Positions 9,301 through 18,261 of a DNA stretch of 64,000 bases are shown piece after piece; the stretch's first letter is position 1, and every line of letters begins with the position of its first letter. The position numbers and the translations under genes were made by a program. The notes beneath the pieces are model-generated. The model worked only from the letters and a program-made list of their open reading frames with translations. It was not told the origin of the DNA and made no database searches. The DNA is taken from assembly GCA_030403585.1 (NCBI GenBank), contig JAUEPE010000003.1, positions 186,001 to 250,000 of the forward strand, written 5' to 3'. This DNA is from Frankia sp. RB7. GTDB taxonomy: Bacteria; Pseudomonadota; Alphaproteobacteria; Rhizobiales; Xanthobacteraceae.

Positions 9301-10110
9301 ATGGCAGGGCAGGTTGAGGGCAAGGTCGCGCTGGTGACAGGCGGCGCGTCCGGTATTGGCGAAGCCATCGCCGAGCTGTTCGCGCGCGAGGGCGCGACCG
9401 TCATTGCGACCGATATCGACGAGCTGCGTGGTCCCGATCTCGCCAAGCGCATCACCAGAGCCGGCGGCAAGGCGATCTTTCTGGAGCAGGACGTCACCAG
9501 CGAGGAGCGTTGGATCGAGATCACAGCCGAGATCGCGAAGCGCTACGGTCGGCTCGACATCATGGTCTCCAATGCCGGCATCGGCATTGCCGTGCCTTCG
9601 ATCACCGACATGACGCTCTCCGACTGGCGCAAGCAGAATGCGATCAATCTCGACGGCGTCTTCCTCTCGGTCAAGCATTGCTTGCCCTTGATGCGCAAGA
9701 CCGGCGGCGGCTCGATCGTCATGATGTCCTCGCTCGCGGGCCTGCGCGGCGCGCCCGGGCTGTCGGCCTACTCGGCGACCAAGGGCGGTGTGCGGCTGTT
9801 CGCCAAGTCGATCGCGATGGAGTGCGCGGCGGCCGGCGACGGCATCCGCGTCAACTCCGTGCATCCAGGCATCATCGACACGCCGATCTGGGGCAAGATC
9901 CCGACCGGGGCGACTGGCGCAGGCCAGAACGCGCCGATCGATCCGGAGGAGCGCGCCAAGGTCGCAACCCCGCTTGGCCGCGCAGGTCAGGCTGCGGAGA
10001 TTGCCTCCGGCGTGCTGTATCTGGCCTCAGATGCCTCGCGTTACGTCACCGGCAGCGAGCTCGTCATCGATGGCGGCATGAATGCCGGCGGCGTGCCGCG
10101 GCGGGCGTGA
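9301..10110 (+). CDS. Short-chain dehydrogenase/reductase
   Basis: 269 residues. Classical SDR: TGGASGIGEAIA for NAD(P) binding, NAGIG, catalytic Ser in SSLAG and YSATK (Tyr-x3-Lys), and GSELVIDGGMNAGG at the end. ATG at 9301 has GGGAG five bases upstream; a GTG at 9295 is possible. Substrate cannot be assigned. It is followed 97 bases later by a class II aldolase, so a shared carbohydrate or alcohol pathway is plausible. Confidence 0.92.
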   Translation: MAGQVEGKVALVTGGASGIGEAIAELFAREGATVIATDIDELRGPDLAKRITRAGGKAIFLEQDVTSEERWIEITAEIAKRYGRLDIMVSNAGIGIAVPSITDMTLSDWRKQNAINLDGVFLSVKHCLPLMRKTGGGSIVMMSSLAGLRGAPGLSAYSATKGGVRLFAKSIAMECAAAGDGIRVNSVHPGIIDTPIWGKIPTGATGAGQNAPIDPEERAKVATPLGRAGQAAEIASGVLYLASDASRYVTGSELVIDGGMNAGGVPRRA

Positions 10111-10207
10111 GACGCGCAGGGCAGGGTGGCGGTCGCAGGGGCTGACGCGCAGGCGTCGGCCCTGTAAAACGCCGCTGTTTCCCTGCCCGAAAGAGGTCTC
10201 CTTCGCC

Positions 10208-10999
10208 ATGGCGCACAGCCTACATGCCTCCTCACCCGAAGCCGTCCGCTCGAACCGGCCAGACCTCGCGACCGATGCGATCCGCACCGCGCGCGAGGAT
10301 CTCGCCGCCTGCTTCCGGATGGCCGCGCGTAACGGTTTCGAGGAGGGCATCTGCAACCATTTCTCGGCCGTGGTGCCCGGCCATGATGATCTCTTCCTGG
10401 TCAACCCCTACGGCTACGCCTTCCGCGAGCTGACTGCTTCAAAACTTCTGATCTGCGATTTCCACGGCCACGTGCTTGACGGCGAAGGCGAGCCCGAGGC
10501 GACCGCGTTCTACATCCATGCCGAGATGCACAAGCGCCTGCCGCGCGCCAAGGTCGCCTTCCACACCCACATGCCCTACGCCACAGCGCTGTCGATGACC
10601 GAGGGCGATCCGCTGATCTGGGCTGGACAAACCGCGCTGAAATTCTATGGCCGCACCGCGGTCGACCGCGACTATAACGGCCTTGCGCTGGACAACCGCG
10701 AAGGCGCACGCATTGCATCAGCCGTGGGTGATGCCGACATCGTCTTCATGAAGCATCACGGCGTAATGGTGCTGGCGCCGACGATCGCGGAAGCCTGGGA
10801 CGATCTCTACTACCTCGAACGCGCCGCCGAAGTGCAGGTGCTGGCGATGTCCACGGGCCGAAAGGTGCTGCCGGTCGACGCGGCGATCGCGGCCGAAACC
10901 TACAGGCAGATGCGCGAAGGCGATTCCGAATCCGCGCGTCTGCATCTCGCCGCGATCCGCCGCCAGCTCGATGCGGAAGAGCCACAGTACCGGCACTGA
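10208..10999 (+). CDS. Class II aldolase/adducin family protein
   Basis: 263 residues. GICNHFSAVVPGHDDLFLVNPYG is the substrate/phosphate-binding loop region, HTHMPYATAL and MKHHGVMVLAPT carry the zinc histidines, and Glu-rich helix LYYLERAAEVQ ends the fold. Members act as fuculose-phosphate-type aldolases or decarboxylases, so zinc-dependent C-C cleavage is likely but the substrate is not known. ATG at 10208 gives the conserved length; the open frame extends upstream without recognisable sequence. Confidence 0.88.
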   Translation: MAHSLHASSPEAVRSNRPDLATDAIRTAREDLAACFRMAARNGFEEGICNHFSAVVPGHDDLFLVNPYGYAFRELTASKLLICDFHGHVLDGEGEPEATAFYIHAEMHKRLPRAKVAFHTHMPYATALSMTEGDPLIWAGQTALKFYGRTAVDRDYNGLALDNREGARIASAVGDADIVFMKHHGVMVLAPTIAEAWDDLYYLERAAEVQVLAMSTGRKVLPVDAAIAAETYRQMREGDSESARLHLAAIRRQLDAEEPQYRH

Positions 11000-11005
11000 G
11001 GCCGA

Positions 11006-12235
11006 CTACGATCCCTGCCGCAGCTTCGCCAGCACCTTCAGCCCGCCATAACCATCAGCGGGCGTGATTCCGGCGCGCTGCTGAAAATCCTTGATCGCCT
11101 TCATGGTGTCGTTGCCGACGCGGCCGTCGGTGCCGCCGGTATCAAAACCGGCCTTGGTCAGCCGCGTCTGCATCTCCTGCACCTCGGCGAGCGTGAGCAC
11201 GCGCTCGGAGCCAGGGAAGGGCTGGATGAAGGCCGGCGCGCCCAGGCAGCGATCGCCGAGATGGCAGATCGCGAGCGCATAGTTCATCGAGGGATTATAG
11301 CTCTTCACCGCGTTGAAATTCGGCCCCAACAGGAACGTCGGTCCGCCTGCGACCGGCGTCCATATCTGGGCCGATGCGTTCGGTTGCGAAAATGGCTGGC
11401 CGTCGGCGCGGGTGACGCCAGCGGCCTGCCACGCCGCGTAGGTGCGGCTGCCGCTCATCTCGCCGGACGCGCGGACCTCGTAGCCCCAATGCTCGCCGCG
11501 ATGCCATTTGCCGCGGTTGACGAGATATTTTGCGGTCGATCCCAGCGCGTCATCGGGCTTGCCGAAAGGCGAGACCTTGCCATCGCCGTCATAGTCGATG
11601 CCGACATTGAGCCAGACCTCCGGCATCCATTGCGAATGTCCCATCGCGCCGGCCCAGGATCCCTGCATTTCGTCCGGCGTGCTCCAGCCCTTGTCGACGA
11701 TGCGGAGCGCATTGATCAGCTCGGTCTCCCAATAGGCCTTGCGGCGCGGCTCGTTCCAGGCGAGCGCGGCGAGCGAAGGAAACACCGGCGTCATGTGGTT
11801 CTGCTGCACCAGCGGATCGCCATAGGCGGACTCCACGCCCCACAGCGCCAGCAGCGTGCCGCGCTCGACGCCGAAATCGCGCTCGATGCGCGCAAGCAGC
11901 GCCTCGTTGTTCTTCAGTGCGATCTTGCCGTTGATGATGCGCCAGTCGGAGACGCGGCGGTTGATGTATTGCCAGACCTGCTCGTGGAATTCGGGCTGGT
12001 TGCGCATCTGCTTGAACACGCTCATGTCAGGCTCGACCCGCGCCATCGCGCGCTGCCAGGTCGCAGCCGAAATGCCTTTGGCCATTGCGCGTGCGCGAAA
12101 ACCTTCGCGCCATTCGTCGAAGCCCGGAGGCGAAGCGATAACACGCGTTGGGAGTGCCAGCACGGCGGCCGCGCCCAGCGTGGATTGAAGCAGGGCGCGG
12201 CGGCTGTGATGGGCCGAGGAATCAGCTGGTTTCAT
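11006..12235 (-). CDS. Lytic murein transglycosylase (MltB/SLT_2 type) with peptidoglycan-binding domain
   Basis: 409 residues. The N terminus has a Tat-like signal (SRRALLQSTLGAAAVLALP). The SLT_2 catalytic domain follows: LLALWGVESAYGDP with the catalytic Glu, then SWAGAMGHSQWMPEVW and DYDGDGKVSPFG. The last 60 residues are a PG_binding_1 repeat (VQEMQTRLTKAGFDTGGTDGRVGNDTMKAIKDFQQRAG). It cleaves the MurNAc-GlcNAc bond of murein in the periplasm. It converges on the aldolase gene. Confidence 0.93.
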   Translation of the reverse strand: MKPADSSAHHSRRALLQSTLGAAAVLALPTRVIASPPGFDEWREGFRARAMAKGISAATWQRAMARVEPDMSVFKQMRNQPEFHEQVWQYINRRVSDWRIINGKIALKNNEALLARIERDFGVERGTLLALWGVESAYGDPLVQQNHMTPVFPSLAALAWNEPRRKAYWETELINALRIVDKGWSTPDEMQGSWAGAMGHSQWMPEVWLNVGIDYDGDGKVSPFGKPDDALGSTAKYLVNRGKWHRGEHWGYEVRASGEMSGSRTYAAWQAAGVTRADGQPFSQPNASAQIWTPVAGGPTFLLGPNFNAVKSYNPSMNYALAICHLGDRCLGAPAFIQPFPGSERVLTLAEVQEMQTRLTKAGFDTGGTDGRVGNDTMKAIKDFQQRAGITPADGYGGLKVLAKLRQGS

Positions 12236-12371
12236 GGGCGCATTGTAGCGGGAAACATGGCCGGTGTGAGTCGGTTCCTGGAACAGGAGAAACAGGCTTT
12301 AGACGTCACGTTCCCCGGAACAAAGTGTCGCACTCCCGCATTCCCTCGGCACCACATTGGAGGAGGATGAA

Positions 12372-12626
12372 ATGAGGAAATATCTGTTTGCCGCTGCCAT
12401 GGTTACGGCCATCGCGGCCCCTGCGTTCGCTGATGAAGTCGGGGTTCATGTTGGCCCGGTCGGCGCCGGCGTGACGGTCGGCGAGTCCCACGAGTATCGC
12501 GACCGCGATCGTGATCGCACCACGGTGATCAAGGAGCGCGCGCCCGCCGACCGCACCACGGTGATCAAGAAGGAAGATGAATACGGCAACCGCAGCAAGA
12601 CCGTGATTCATCACGACAACGATTGA
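12372..12626 (+). CDS. Small secreted protein, charged (DRDRDRTT)
   Basis: 84 residues. ATG at 12372 follows AGGAGG (12361-12366). A clean signal peptide (MRKYLFAAAMVTAIAAPAFA) precedes a hydrophilic mature part of about 63 residues with a twice-used RTTVIKxE motif. Periplasmic location is expected; the function is unknown. An intrinsic terminator follows immediately. Confidence 0.75.
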   Translation: MRKYLFAAAMVTAIAAPAFADEVGVHVGPVGAGVTVGESHEYRDRDRDRTTVIKERAPADRTTVIKKEDEYGNRSKTVIHHDND

Positions 12627-12633
12627 CGGAGCA

Positions 12634-12664
12634 GGGCCTTGGCCGATCGCCAAGGCCCGCTTTC
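12634..12664 (+). terminator. Intrinsic terminator after small secreted protein
   Basis: GGGCCTTGGC (12634-12643) pairs with GCCAAGGCCC (12649-12658) around a 5-base loop, followed by GCTTTCTT. Confidence 0.7.
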
Positions 12665-12686
12665 TTCAATGAGATTTTGGGGTGGA

Positions 12687-12938
12687 ATGAAGATACGCGC
12701 GCATGCGGAAAGCCATGTCGTCGAGCTCGACGACGGATCGTGCTGGCAGATTTTCCCGGGCGATCTCGCTGCGACGCTGAGCTGGAAGCCCGAAACGGAT
12801 TTGCATCTGGAGCCGAGCGGCGACCGGATCAGTTCGCATGTGCTGGTCAATGCCGCGGACCGAAGCCGCGTCCGGGTCATTGCGGCGGGCGAGGCGTGGC
12901 CGGACGGTGAGGTTAAGAAAGCGTTGAAGGGCGGGTAG
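12687..12938 (+). CDS. Conserved-looking hypothetical protein
   Basis: 83 residues from an ATG at 12687 with GGGGTGG just upstream; ATGs at 12669 and 12639 are alternatives, but the latter overlaps the preceding terminator. The sequence (VVELDDGSCWQIFPGDLAATLSW, SHVLVNAADRSRVRVIAAG) looks like a small beta-rich soluble domain. No signal peptide or membrane segment. Function not recognised. Confidence 0.6.
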   Translation: MKIRAHAESHVVELDDGSCWQIFPGDLAATLSWKPETDLHLEPSGDRISSHVLVNAADRSRVRVIAAGEAWPDGEVKKALKGG

Positions 12939-13012
12939 GGTTGCCGCTCAATCCACAACTTTAAGCCTGTCCTTTTACGGTCGGTTCGCTTCCGTCTGCG
13001 CATCATGCGCAC

Positions 13013-13186
13013 ATGCGGGAACTGTTCGACATCATCCGTTCCAATCCCTGGCCCTTCGGCGCGGGGCTGTTGGTCGTGGTCATGATGATCATCGCGGAAA
13101 ATTTCGGCCGCGGCATTCAGGGTGATGGCGACTTCGGCTTCGGCGATTTCGGAGATGGTGACGGCGGCGACGGAGGAGGCGACTAG
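13013..13186 (+). CDS. Small membrane protein with Gly/Asp-rich tail
   Basis: 57 residues. One transmembrane helix (GAGLLVVVMMIIA, residues 16-28) is followed by an acidic glycine-rich tail (GDGDFGFGDFGDGDGG). The frame closes at a TAG that overlaps the stop of the convergent MarR gene by four bases. The pattern (single helix plus Gly/Asp tail) resembles small proteins of unknown role in Bradyrhizobium. Confidence 0.6.
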   Translation: MRELFDIIRSNPWPFGAGLLVVVMMIIAENFGRGIQGDGDFGFGDFGDGDGGDGGGD

Positions 13187-13710
13187 GCCTCGTCCTGCAG
13201 ATCGGCTGCGATGCCCGCTAGCCAACGGCGGACGGTGGCTTCAGCCTTGCCGTCGAGCCCTGTCACCAAGCGCTTCTCCAGTTCGAGCACACGGTTCCGG
13301 CACGCCGTGAGCAGCGTGGCGCCGCGCGGCGTCAGCGTCCATTGCTGGATGCGGCCGTGAACGGGGTGCGGCGTCATCAGGATCGCGCCGTCGCGCGCGA
13401 GGTTGCGGATGATGACGCCTACGGTCTGCGGCGTGAGGAAGGTGAGGCGGGCGACGTCGGCACCCGAGAGTCCCGGGTAGGCGTTCAGCATGGTCAGCAC
13501 GGCGAATTGCGGCGAGGTCACCCCGAGATCAGCCAGCGTACGTTCCATCTTCAGCCGCACCGCGGCGTGGGCCTGGCGCAAGAGATAACCGAGATAGCCT
13601 TGCTCGCCGCGCTTGCCTTCGCCGGCGGCAGGCACGTGCACCGCGGCGGCCGCCTTGGGCGCCTTGTGCCCCGGTTGCGATTTCGTGAAGCCGGCCGGCT
13701 TGCGTGTCAT
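13183..13710 (-). CDS. MarR-family transcriptional regulator
   Basis: 175 residues from an ATG at 13710 with AGAGGA upstream. The winged helix is clear: LADLGVTSPQFAVLTMLNAYPGLSGADVARLTFLTPQTVGVIIRNLARDG, then a wing ending HPVHGRIQQWTLTPRG. A basic, flexible tail of about 40 residues (KPAGFTKSQPGHK) precedes it, which is unusual. It is divergent from a carboxymuconolactone-decarboxylase-type gene with a palindrome between them, so it probably represses that gene and itself. Confidence 0.92.
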   Translation of the reverse strand: MTRKPAGFTKSQPGHKAPKAAAAVHVPAAGEGKRGEQGYLGYLLRQAHAAVRLKMERTLADLGVTSPQFAVLTMLNAYPGLSGADVARLTFLTPQTVGVIIRNLARDGAILMTPHPVHGRIQQWTLTPRGATLLTACRNRVLELEKRLVTGLDGKAEATVRRWLAGIAADLQDEA

Positions 13711-13720
13711 GTAAGTCCTC

Positions 13721-13745
13721 TTATAAGATATCAGCACTCTTATAA
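13721..13745. promoter_or_regulatory. Palindromic operator between MarR and CMD genes
   Basis: TTATAAGA (13721-13728) and TCTTATAA (13738-13745) are perfect inverted arms nine bases apart; read another way, CTCTTATAA occurs as a direct repeat at 13718 and 13737. It is AT-rich in a GC-rich neighbourhood, lies 10 bases before the marR start and 19 before the CMD start, and is the only such site here, so it is the likely MarR binding site. Confidence 0.7.
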
Positions 13746-13764
13746 TAACACGAGGTGAGCGGCA

Positions 13765-14244
13765 ATGTCACACGCCCGCAGGGAGTACGAGGATTTCAAG
13801 AAGATTGCGCCGGACGCCTATGATCTGGTGCTTGCACTGGGCCAGGTTGCTGCCAAGGCCGGCCTCGACAAGCAGCTTCTCGAGCTCGTCAAGCTGCGCG
13901 CTTCGCAGATCAACGGCTGCGCTTTTTGCGTGCAGCATCACATTCTGTTCTCGGAGCGCATCCATGTTCCCGTGGACAAGCTCAACCTGGTCGCGGTCTG
14001 GCGCGAGGCGCCGATCTTTTCGGCCCGCGAGCGCACCGCGCTGGCCTGGGCCGAGGCGCTGACCTTGCTGCCTGACGGCGTCAGCGAAGAGGTCTATGCT
14101 GAGACGTCCCGTGAATTCACCGAGACCGAGCTGATGTACCTGACGTCGGCAATCGCTTCGATCAACGTCTGGAACCGGTTTGGTGCGGCCTATCGCTGGA
14201 CGCCGGCGAAGCGGCCAGTCGCGGCGAATGCCGCAGCGTCCTGA
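13765..14244 (+). CDS. Carboxymuconolactone decarboxylase / AhpD-like protein
   Basis: 159 residues. LLELVKLRASQINGCAFCVQHH is the AhpD-type CxxC plus His site, normally a redox or peroxidase-linked centre rather than a decarboxylase. AERTALAWAEALTLL-type and SAIASINVWNRFG segments complete the fold. It is divergent from a MarR regulator and followed 21 bases later by a cupin; this trio suggests a peroxide or electrophile response, but no substrate is known. Confidence 0.9.
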   Translation: MSHARREYEDFKKIAPDAYDLVLALGQVAAKAGLDKQLLELVKLRASQINGCAFCVQHHILFSERIHVPVDKLNLVAVWREAPIFSARERTALAWAEALTLLPDGVSEEVYAETSREFTETELMYLTSAIASINVWNRFGAAYRWTPAKRPVAANAAAS

Positions 14245-14265
14245 TTGTAACGACGGGAGGTTGTC

Positions 14266-14769
14266 ATGACTGCAATGAATTTGGTCACCATGCCGCGCCC
14301 GGTGCCATTGCGCCCGATGGCGCTGGCCGTCGTCGGCGGGCTCGTCTGCGCGCTTGCGGTCGGCAAGGTGCTGCCGGTGACGATGGACACCGTATCAGGC
14401 GCACTCGCGCCGCTCTGCGCCACCGCCGCGGAAAGCTCGCCGCTCGACAAGGTCGAGCCGATCGGTTCGTACGCATTGCCCAACGTACCAGGCAAGCGCG
14501 TCACCATCGTGCGCGTGTTCTACGGTCCCGGCGGGTTCTCGCGACCGCACCGGCACGCCGGCTCGGTGACGGCCTACATCACCAAGGGCGAGATCCGCTC
14601 CCAGCTCGGGGGCGGCCCGGTCGAGACGTTCGGTGTCGGCCAGTCCTTCTTCGAGCCGCCGGGGGCGACGCATCTGGTCTCTGCCAACGCCAGCACCACG
14701 GAGCCAGCTGAATTGATTGCCGTGTTCATTGCGGATGAGGGCGCGCAATTGACGACATTTCTGGACTAA
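14266..14769 (+). CDS. Cupin-domain protein with N-terminal hydrophobic anchor
   Basis: 167 residues, start backed by GGGAGG. A hydrophobic stretch (MALAVVGGLVCALAVGKVLP) near the N terminus suggests secretion or membrane anchoring. The cupin core reads FSRPHRHAGSVTAYITKGEIRSQLG, then SFFEPPGATHLVSANAS, with the metal histidines and Glu. It sits 21 bases after the CMD gene and probably shares its MarR control. Confidence 0.82.
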   Translation: MTAMNLVTMPRPVPLRPMALAVVGGLVCALAVGKVLPVTMDTVSGALAPLCATAAESSPLDKVEPIGSYALPNVPGKRVTIVRVFYGPGGFSRPHRHAGSVTAYITKGEIRSQLGGGPVETFGVGQSFFEPPGATHLVSANASTTEPAELIAVFIADEGAQLTTFLD

Positions 14770-14778
14770 AACCAGTAG

Positions 14779-14806
14779 CCCGGATGACACTTCGCCATCC
14801 GGGTTG
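14779..14806. terminator. Hairpin between convergent cupin and ABC-binding-protein genes
   Basis: CCCGGATG (14779-14786) pairs with CATCCGGG (14796-14803). There is no strong T run, so termination is uncertain. The GTAGCCCGGAT-type sequence also resembles an abundant rhizobial intergenic repeat (from memory). Confidence 0.5.
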
Positions 14807-14820
14807 CCCGCAAGCTGCCC

Positions 14821-15729
14821 TCATCCCCCGTAAGACGCAGGATCGGGGTTGTCCGACGGGTTCTCGAACGACTTCTTCAGCGAGGCCGGCATCGGGACGT
14901 GGAAGTTCAGGCCACGCGGCGGCACCGGCTCCATGAACCATTTGTTGTAGATCGTCCCGATTTCGGGGCTCTTGTAGAGCTTTGCAGTCGTCCGATCGAC
15001 GACGGTCTTGAACGGTACATCGTCCTTGCGCAGCATGATGCCGTAGGGCTCTGGATCGGAGAATGCGCCGTTGCTGATGGCGTAGAGCGACGGATCCTTC
15101 GAGGATGCTATCATCGCCGCAAGCTGGATGTCGTCCATGACGAAGGCCTGCGCGCGGTCGGTCTCGACCATCAGGAACGCCTCGGGGACGTCCTTGGCAT
15201 TCATCACGGTGATGCCGAGCGAGCGGGCCGCGTTGGCCTTGTTGAGCTGAGTGATGTTGGTCGTGCCCGCAACCGAGACGACAGCCTTGCCCTTGAGGTC
15301 ATCGACCTGGTCGAGCTTCAGCGCCTTTTTGGACACGAATCGGCTCGCCGTGAGGAAATGCGTGTTGGTGAACCACACCTGCTTCTGGCGGTCGGCGTTG
15401 TTGGTGGTCGAGCCGCACTCGAGATCGATGGTGCCGTTCGCCATCAGCGGAATACGGGTGGATGAGGTGACGATGTTTTCATTGACTTCGAGCTTCTCCA
15501 GCTTGAGCTCGGTCTTGATCGCATCGACGATCTTCATGCAAATGTCGACGGCGTAGCCCACGATCTTCTGCTTGTCGTCGATGTAACTGAAGGGCACGGC
15601 ACTGTCGCGTATCCCGAGCGTGATCGCGCCGGTGTCCTTGATCTTCTTCAGGGTGCCGCTCAATTCCTCCGCATGAGCCGGCACGGCAAATGCGACGGCG
15701 AGTATGGCCGCCGTGGTGAGATAACGCAT
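14821..15729 (-). CDS. Amino-acid ABC transporter periplasmic binding protein
   Basis: 302 residues from the ATG at 15729 (AAGGGGAAG upstream). Signal peptide MRYLTTAAILAVAFAVPAHAEE. SBP_bac_3 features: TGAITLGIRDSAVPFSYIDD, VGYAVDICMKI, NGTIDLECGSTTNNADRQKQVWFTN. The last motif is typical of glutamate/aspartate binding proteins. No permease or ATPase gene is next to it, so it is an orphan here and its partner transporter lies elsewhere. Confidence 0.92.
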   Translation of the reverse strand: MRYLTTAAILAVAFAVPAHAEELSGTLKKIKDTGAITLGIRDSAVPFSYIDDKQKIVGYAVDICMKIVDAIKTELKLEKLEVNENIVTSSTRIPLMANGTIDLECGSTTNNADRQKQVWFTNTHFLTASRFVSKKALKLDQVDDLKGKAVVSVAGTTNITQLNKANAARSLGITVMNAKDVPEAFLMVETDRAQAFVMDDIQLAAMIASSKDPSLYAISNGAFSDPEPYGIMLRKDDVPFKTVVDRTTAKLYKSPEIGTIYNKWFMEPVPPRGLNFHVPMPASLKKSFENPSDNPDPASYGG

Positions 15730-15885
15730 GAACTTCCCCTTCATCCTGTTTGGCTGCCGGGAGCCAAGCAAGTCTGGGGCCAGAGATGGTCAGGACATAC
15801 GGGGCGGGTCCGGAATCCATCCGGCTGGGCCTGTCGCGCTGTCATTGGCATGTCATCAAGGCACGTCTGCGGCACGAGCAGCGCC

Positions 15886-17487
15886 TCAGTTCTCTTCGTT
15901 GCTCGATCCCTCGCGCTGATCGGGTTTGACCACATCCTCGGGCAGCGCGTGCGCGACCGGCTGTGGGCTGCTCGCGATCTCCGGGCCGATTTCGCGGCCG
16001 CGGGCGCGGATCAGGCGCTCATACGCCGAGACCAGCGTAACGTAGGGGCTGACCCAGATCCAGCCGTCGCGGGTAAACACCTGGACGTCGAAATGCAGGT
16101 GCATCGAGGTACCCGCGGGATGGTCGAGATAGTTCGAGATGACGCCGATCTTCTCGCCTTCGGCGACGATGCGGCCATTGAGCACTCCGTCGGCGTTCAA
16201 CGCCTGCGGATTCATGTGCATGTAGCGGAAGCGGATATGATCGGTGCGGCTGTTGACCTCGAGCGTCGCAGCCTGGTCCTTGGAGGCACGGATCACCATG
16301 GCGTCGCGCACTGCGACGACGCCGCGCTGCTTGGGATCGCAGGGTTCGCGACCGTCACCGGGCGAGGGGCAGTCGGCGGCGCGGATGTCCTCGCCCTGGT
16401 GGCCATAGCCGCCGCCGCACTGCCAGACCTCGAAGCTGCGTGACTCGCAGAAATTGTCGCGCCAGGGATAGGCGGTCGGGCCATCGTCCTTGTCGCGCTT
16501 GGCGTAGGATTGCGAATGCACGAAGGCGGGCGCCTTCTCGAGCGGAAAGCGGATCTGAGCATAGGCCATCGTATCGGGATGGCCGCCCTGCTTGCGATAG
16601 CCGGTGTTCGGGATGATGTCGCCGCTCGGCCGGTAGCTGAAATCCGCTGAACGTGCGGCCGGACGATCGATCAGATCGGAGGCAACGTCCATCAGCGGCC
16701 GCGTGCGCTGGCCGCCGGCGACATGCAACGCCTTCAGGAAGCGCTCGGCAACGGGGTAGGCTTCCTTGCAGGCGAGCCGCCGCGGCTTCGCGACGCTGTC
16801 CAGACACTGGATCGACACCACATAGGCGGCGCCGAAGCGCGTAAAGGCGTAGCGCACATAGCCTTCGCGGATGAACCTGCGCAGGTCCGGATAGATCGTC
16901 GCCAGCGGCTTCACCGGCTCGCCCTTGCCGCCAGCGGGATCGGCGATGTCGTAGACGAGCGCCGATCCGGTGATCTGCACCTCGACCGGCTTTGCGAAGG
17001 TGCGCGACGGCATGCCGTCGCCGGCACCGGGGTCGAGCGAGAACGTCGCGCTGTAGCCGGCGGGACCGGCGTCGAACATGTCGGCCGGATTGAAATCGGC
17101 CTGGTAGCGCGGCAGCGCCAGCGGGGCCTGTGCGCCGCTGCGTTGCGCGTCGAGATAGGCGGCGGCATCGAACGGCAGCAGCACGGGAACGGGGCTGCGG
17201 GCAATGCCGGTGAAGAATTGCGAGGAGACCGCGTTGAGCTGCACCAGCGCCGGCATTGCGCGCGGGTCGAAGCGGTGCACCGAACGGCGCGGCACGAAGA
17301 TGAAATCGCCGGCGATTTGTGGACGGCTATTGATCTCGGTGCGGAGCTGGTCGAGCGCTGCGCGCCAATCGACGCGCAGGGCTGTGAGCGAGGGGCCGCG
17401 GAATTCGTCCGCAGCGAGTGGCGTTGCGAAGGAGAGCGAAAGCGACGCCAGAAAAAGCGAGACGAAGCGGAAACCGTTCCTACCCAC
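15886..17487 (-). CDS. M23-family (LytM) metallopeptidase, secreted
   Basis: About 533 residues. A GTG at 17487 gives a good signal peptide (MGRNGFRFVSLFLASLSLSFATPLAA); a GTG at 17508 is the alternative. The catalytic domain is C-terminal: YGHQGEDIRAADC with the first zinc His and Asp, and TSMHLHFDVQVF with the HxH. The N-terminal 300 residues are a long domain without a family I recognise. It should act on peptidoglycan peptides or a periplasmic partner. It lies 45 bases downstream of the efp stop on the same strand. Confidence 0.88.
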   Translation of the reverse strand: MGRNGFRFVSLFLASLSLSFATPLAADEFRGPSLTALRVDWRAALDQLRTEINSRPQIAGDFIFVPRRSVHRFDPRAMPALVQLNAVSSQFFTGIARSPVPVLLPFDAAAYLDAQRSGAQAPLALPRYQADFNPADMFDAGPAGYSATFSLDPGAGDGMPSRTFAKPVEVQITGSALVYDIADPAGGKGEPVKPLATIYPDLRRFIREGYVRYAFTRFGAAYVVSIQCLDSVAKPRRLACKEAYPVAERFLKALHVAGGQRTRPLMDVASDLIDRPAARSADFSYRPSGDIIPNTGYRKQGGHPDTMAYAQIRFPLEKAPAFVHSQSYAKRDKDDGPTAYPWRDNFCESRSFEVWQCGGGYGHQGEDIRAADCPSPGDGREPCDPKQRGVVAVRDAMVIRASKDQAATLEVNSRTDHIRFRYMHMNPQALNADGVLNGRIVAEGEKIGVISNYLDHPAGTSMHLHFDVQVFTRDGWIWVSPYVTLVSAYERLIRARGREIGPEIASSPQPVAHALPEDVVKPDQREGSSNEEN

Positions 17488-17532
17488 TGTCTCGCCCCCC
17501 GGCGGCACCTGTTCCGATCCTCGATCCCTTGC

Positions 17533-18099
17533 CTAGTCCTTGGCGCGCTCGGAGTAGGAGCCGTCTTCGGTCATGACCACGATACGGGTGCCGACGGCGA
17601 TGTGCGGCGGCACGGTGGTGCGCAGGCCGTTGGAGAGCACAGCCGGCTTGTAGGACGACGAGGCGGTCTGGCCCTTGGTCACGGGCTCGGTCTCGACAAC
17701 TTCCAGCGTCACGCGCTGTGGCAACGCGATCGACACCACATTGACATCGTGCGTCGAGAGCTTGACCGTCATGCTCTCCTGGAGATAGGAGGCCGCGTCG
17801 CCGATCACGTCCTTGGATACCTGGACCTGATCATAGGTTTCCGGGTTCATGAAGTGGTAGCCGTCACCATCTTCATAGAGATAGGTGAAGTTGCGCTCTT
17901 CGATCGTGGCCTTTTCGACCTGATCGGTGGTCTTGTAGCGCTCGGAGATCTTTACCCCGTCCGAGATTCGGCGCATTTCGATCTGGCTGACCGGAGTGCC
18001 CTTGCCGGGATGGATGTTCTCGGCGGTCACGACGACATAGAGCTTGCCGTCTTGCTCGATCACGTTGCCCTTGCGAATAGAACTGGCGATGACTCTCAA
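17533..18099 (-). CDS. efp: Translation elongation factor P
   Basis: 188 residues, the normal length, with the three EF-P domains. The loop IHPGKGTP carries the lysine (residue 33) that EpmA/EpmB beta-lysylate in the E. coli pathway. EF-P rescues ribosomes stalled on consecutive prolines. The modification genes epmA and epmB lie divergently 162 bases away, so this window encodes the factor and two of the three known modifiers. Confidence 0.97.
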   Translation of the reverse strand: MRVIASSIRKGNVIEQDGKLYVVVTAENIHPGKGTPVSQIEMRRISDGVKISERYKTTDQVEKATIEERNFTYLYEDGDGYHFMNPETYDQVQVSKDVIGDAASYLQESMTVKLSTHDVNVVSIALPQRVTLEVVETEPVTKGQTASSSYKPAVLSNGLRTTVPPHIAVGTRIVVMTEDGSYSERAKD

Positions 18100-18261
18100 A
18101 GCTATATTTCCTGCTTGCTTGGCCCGGCTCCGGCCAGGACGTGGTCAAATCGATGGGGGACTTTGGGCCTCAAATCAGACCTCGGCGCCCGTTTCGGGCC
18201 GCAACATACGCATTTTGTCGTTGAATGCCAGCATTTTGCTGGCCTGCAGGGCGGCCGGCTC

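Noticed and set aside
12280..12312. GGAAC...CGTT upstream of the small secreted protein at 12372
   Set aside because: Spacing is 24 bases; a second GGAAC has CATT instead of CGTT.
16723..18261. Long upstream extension of the epmA frame
   Set aside because: It runs antisense to the M23 peptidase and efp, and the residues have low complexity; epmA starts at 18262.
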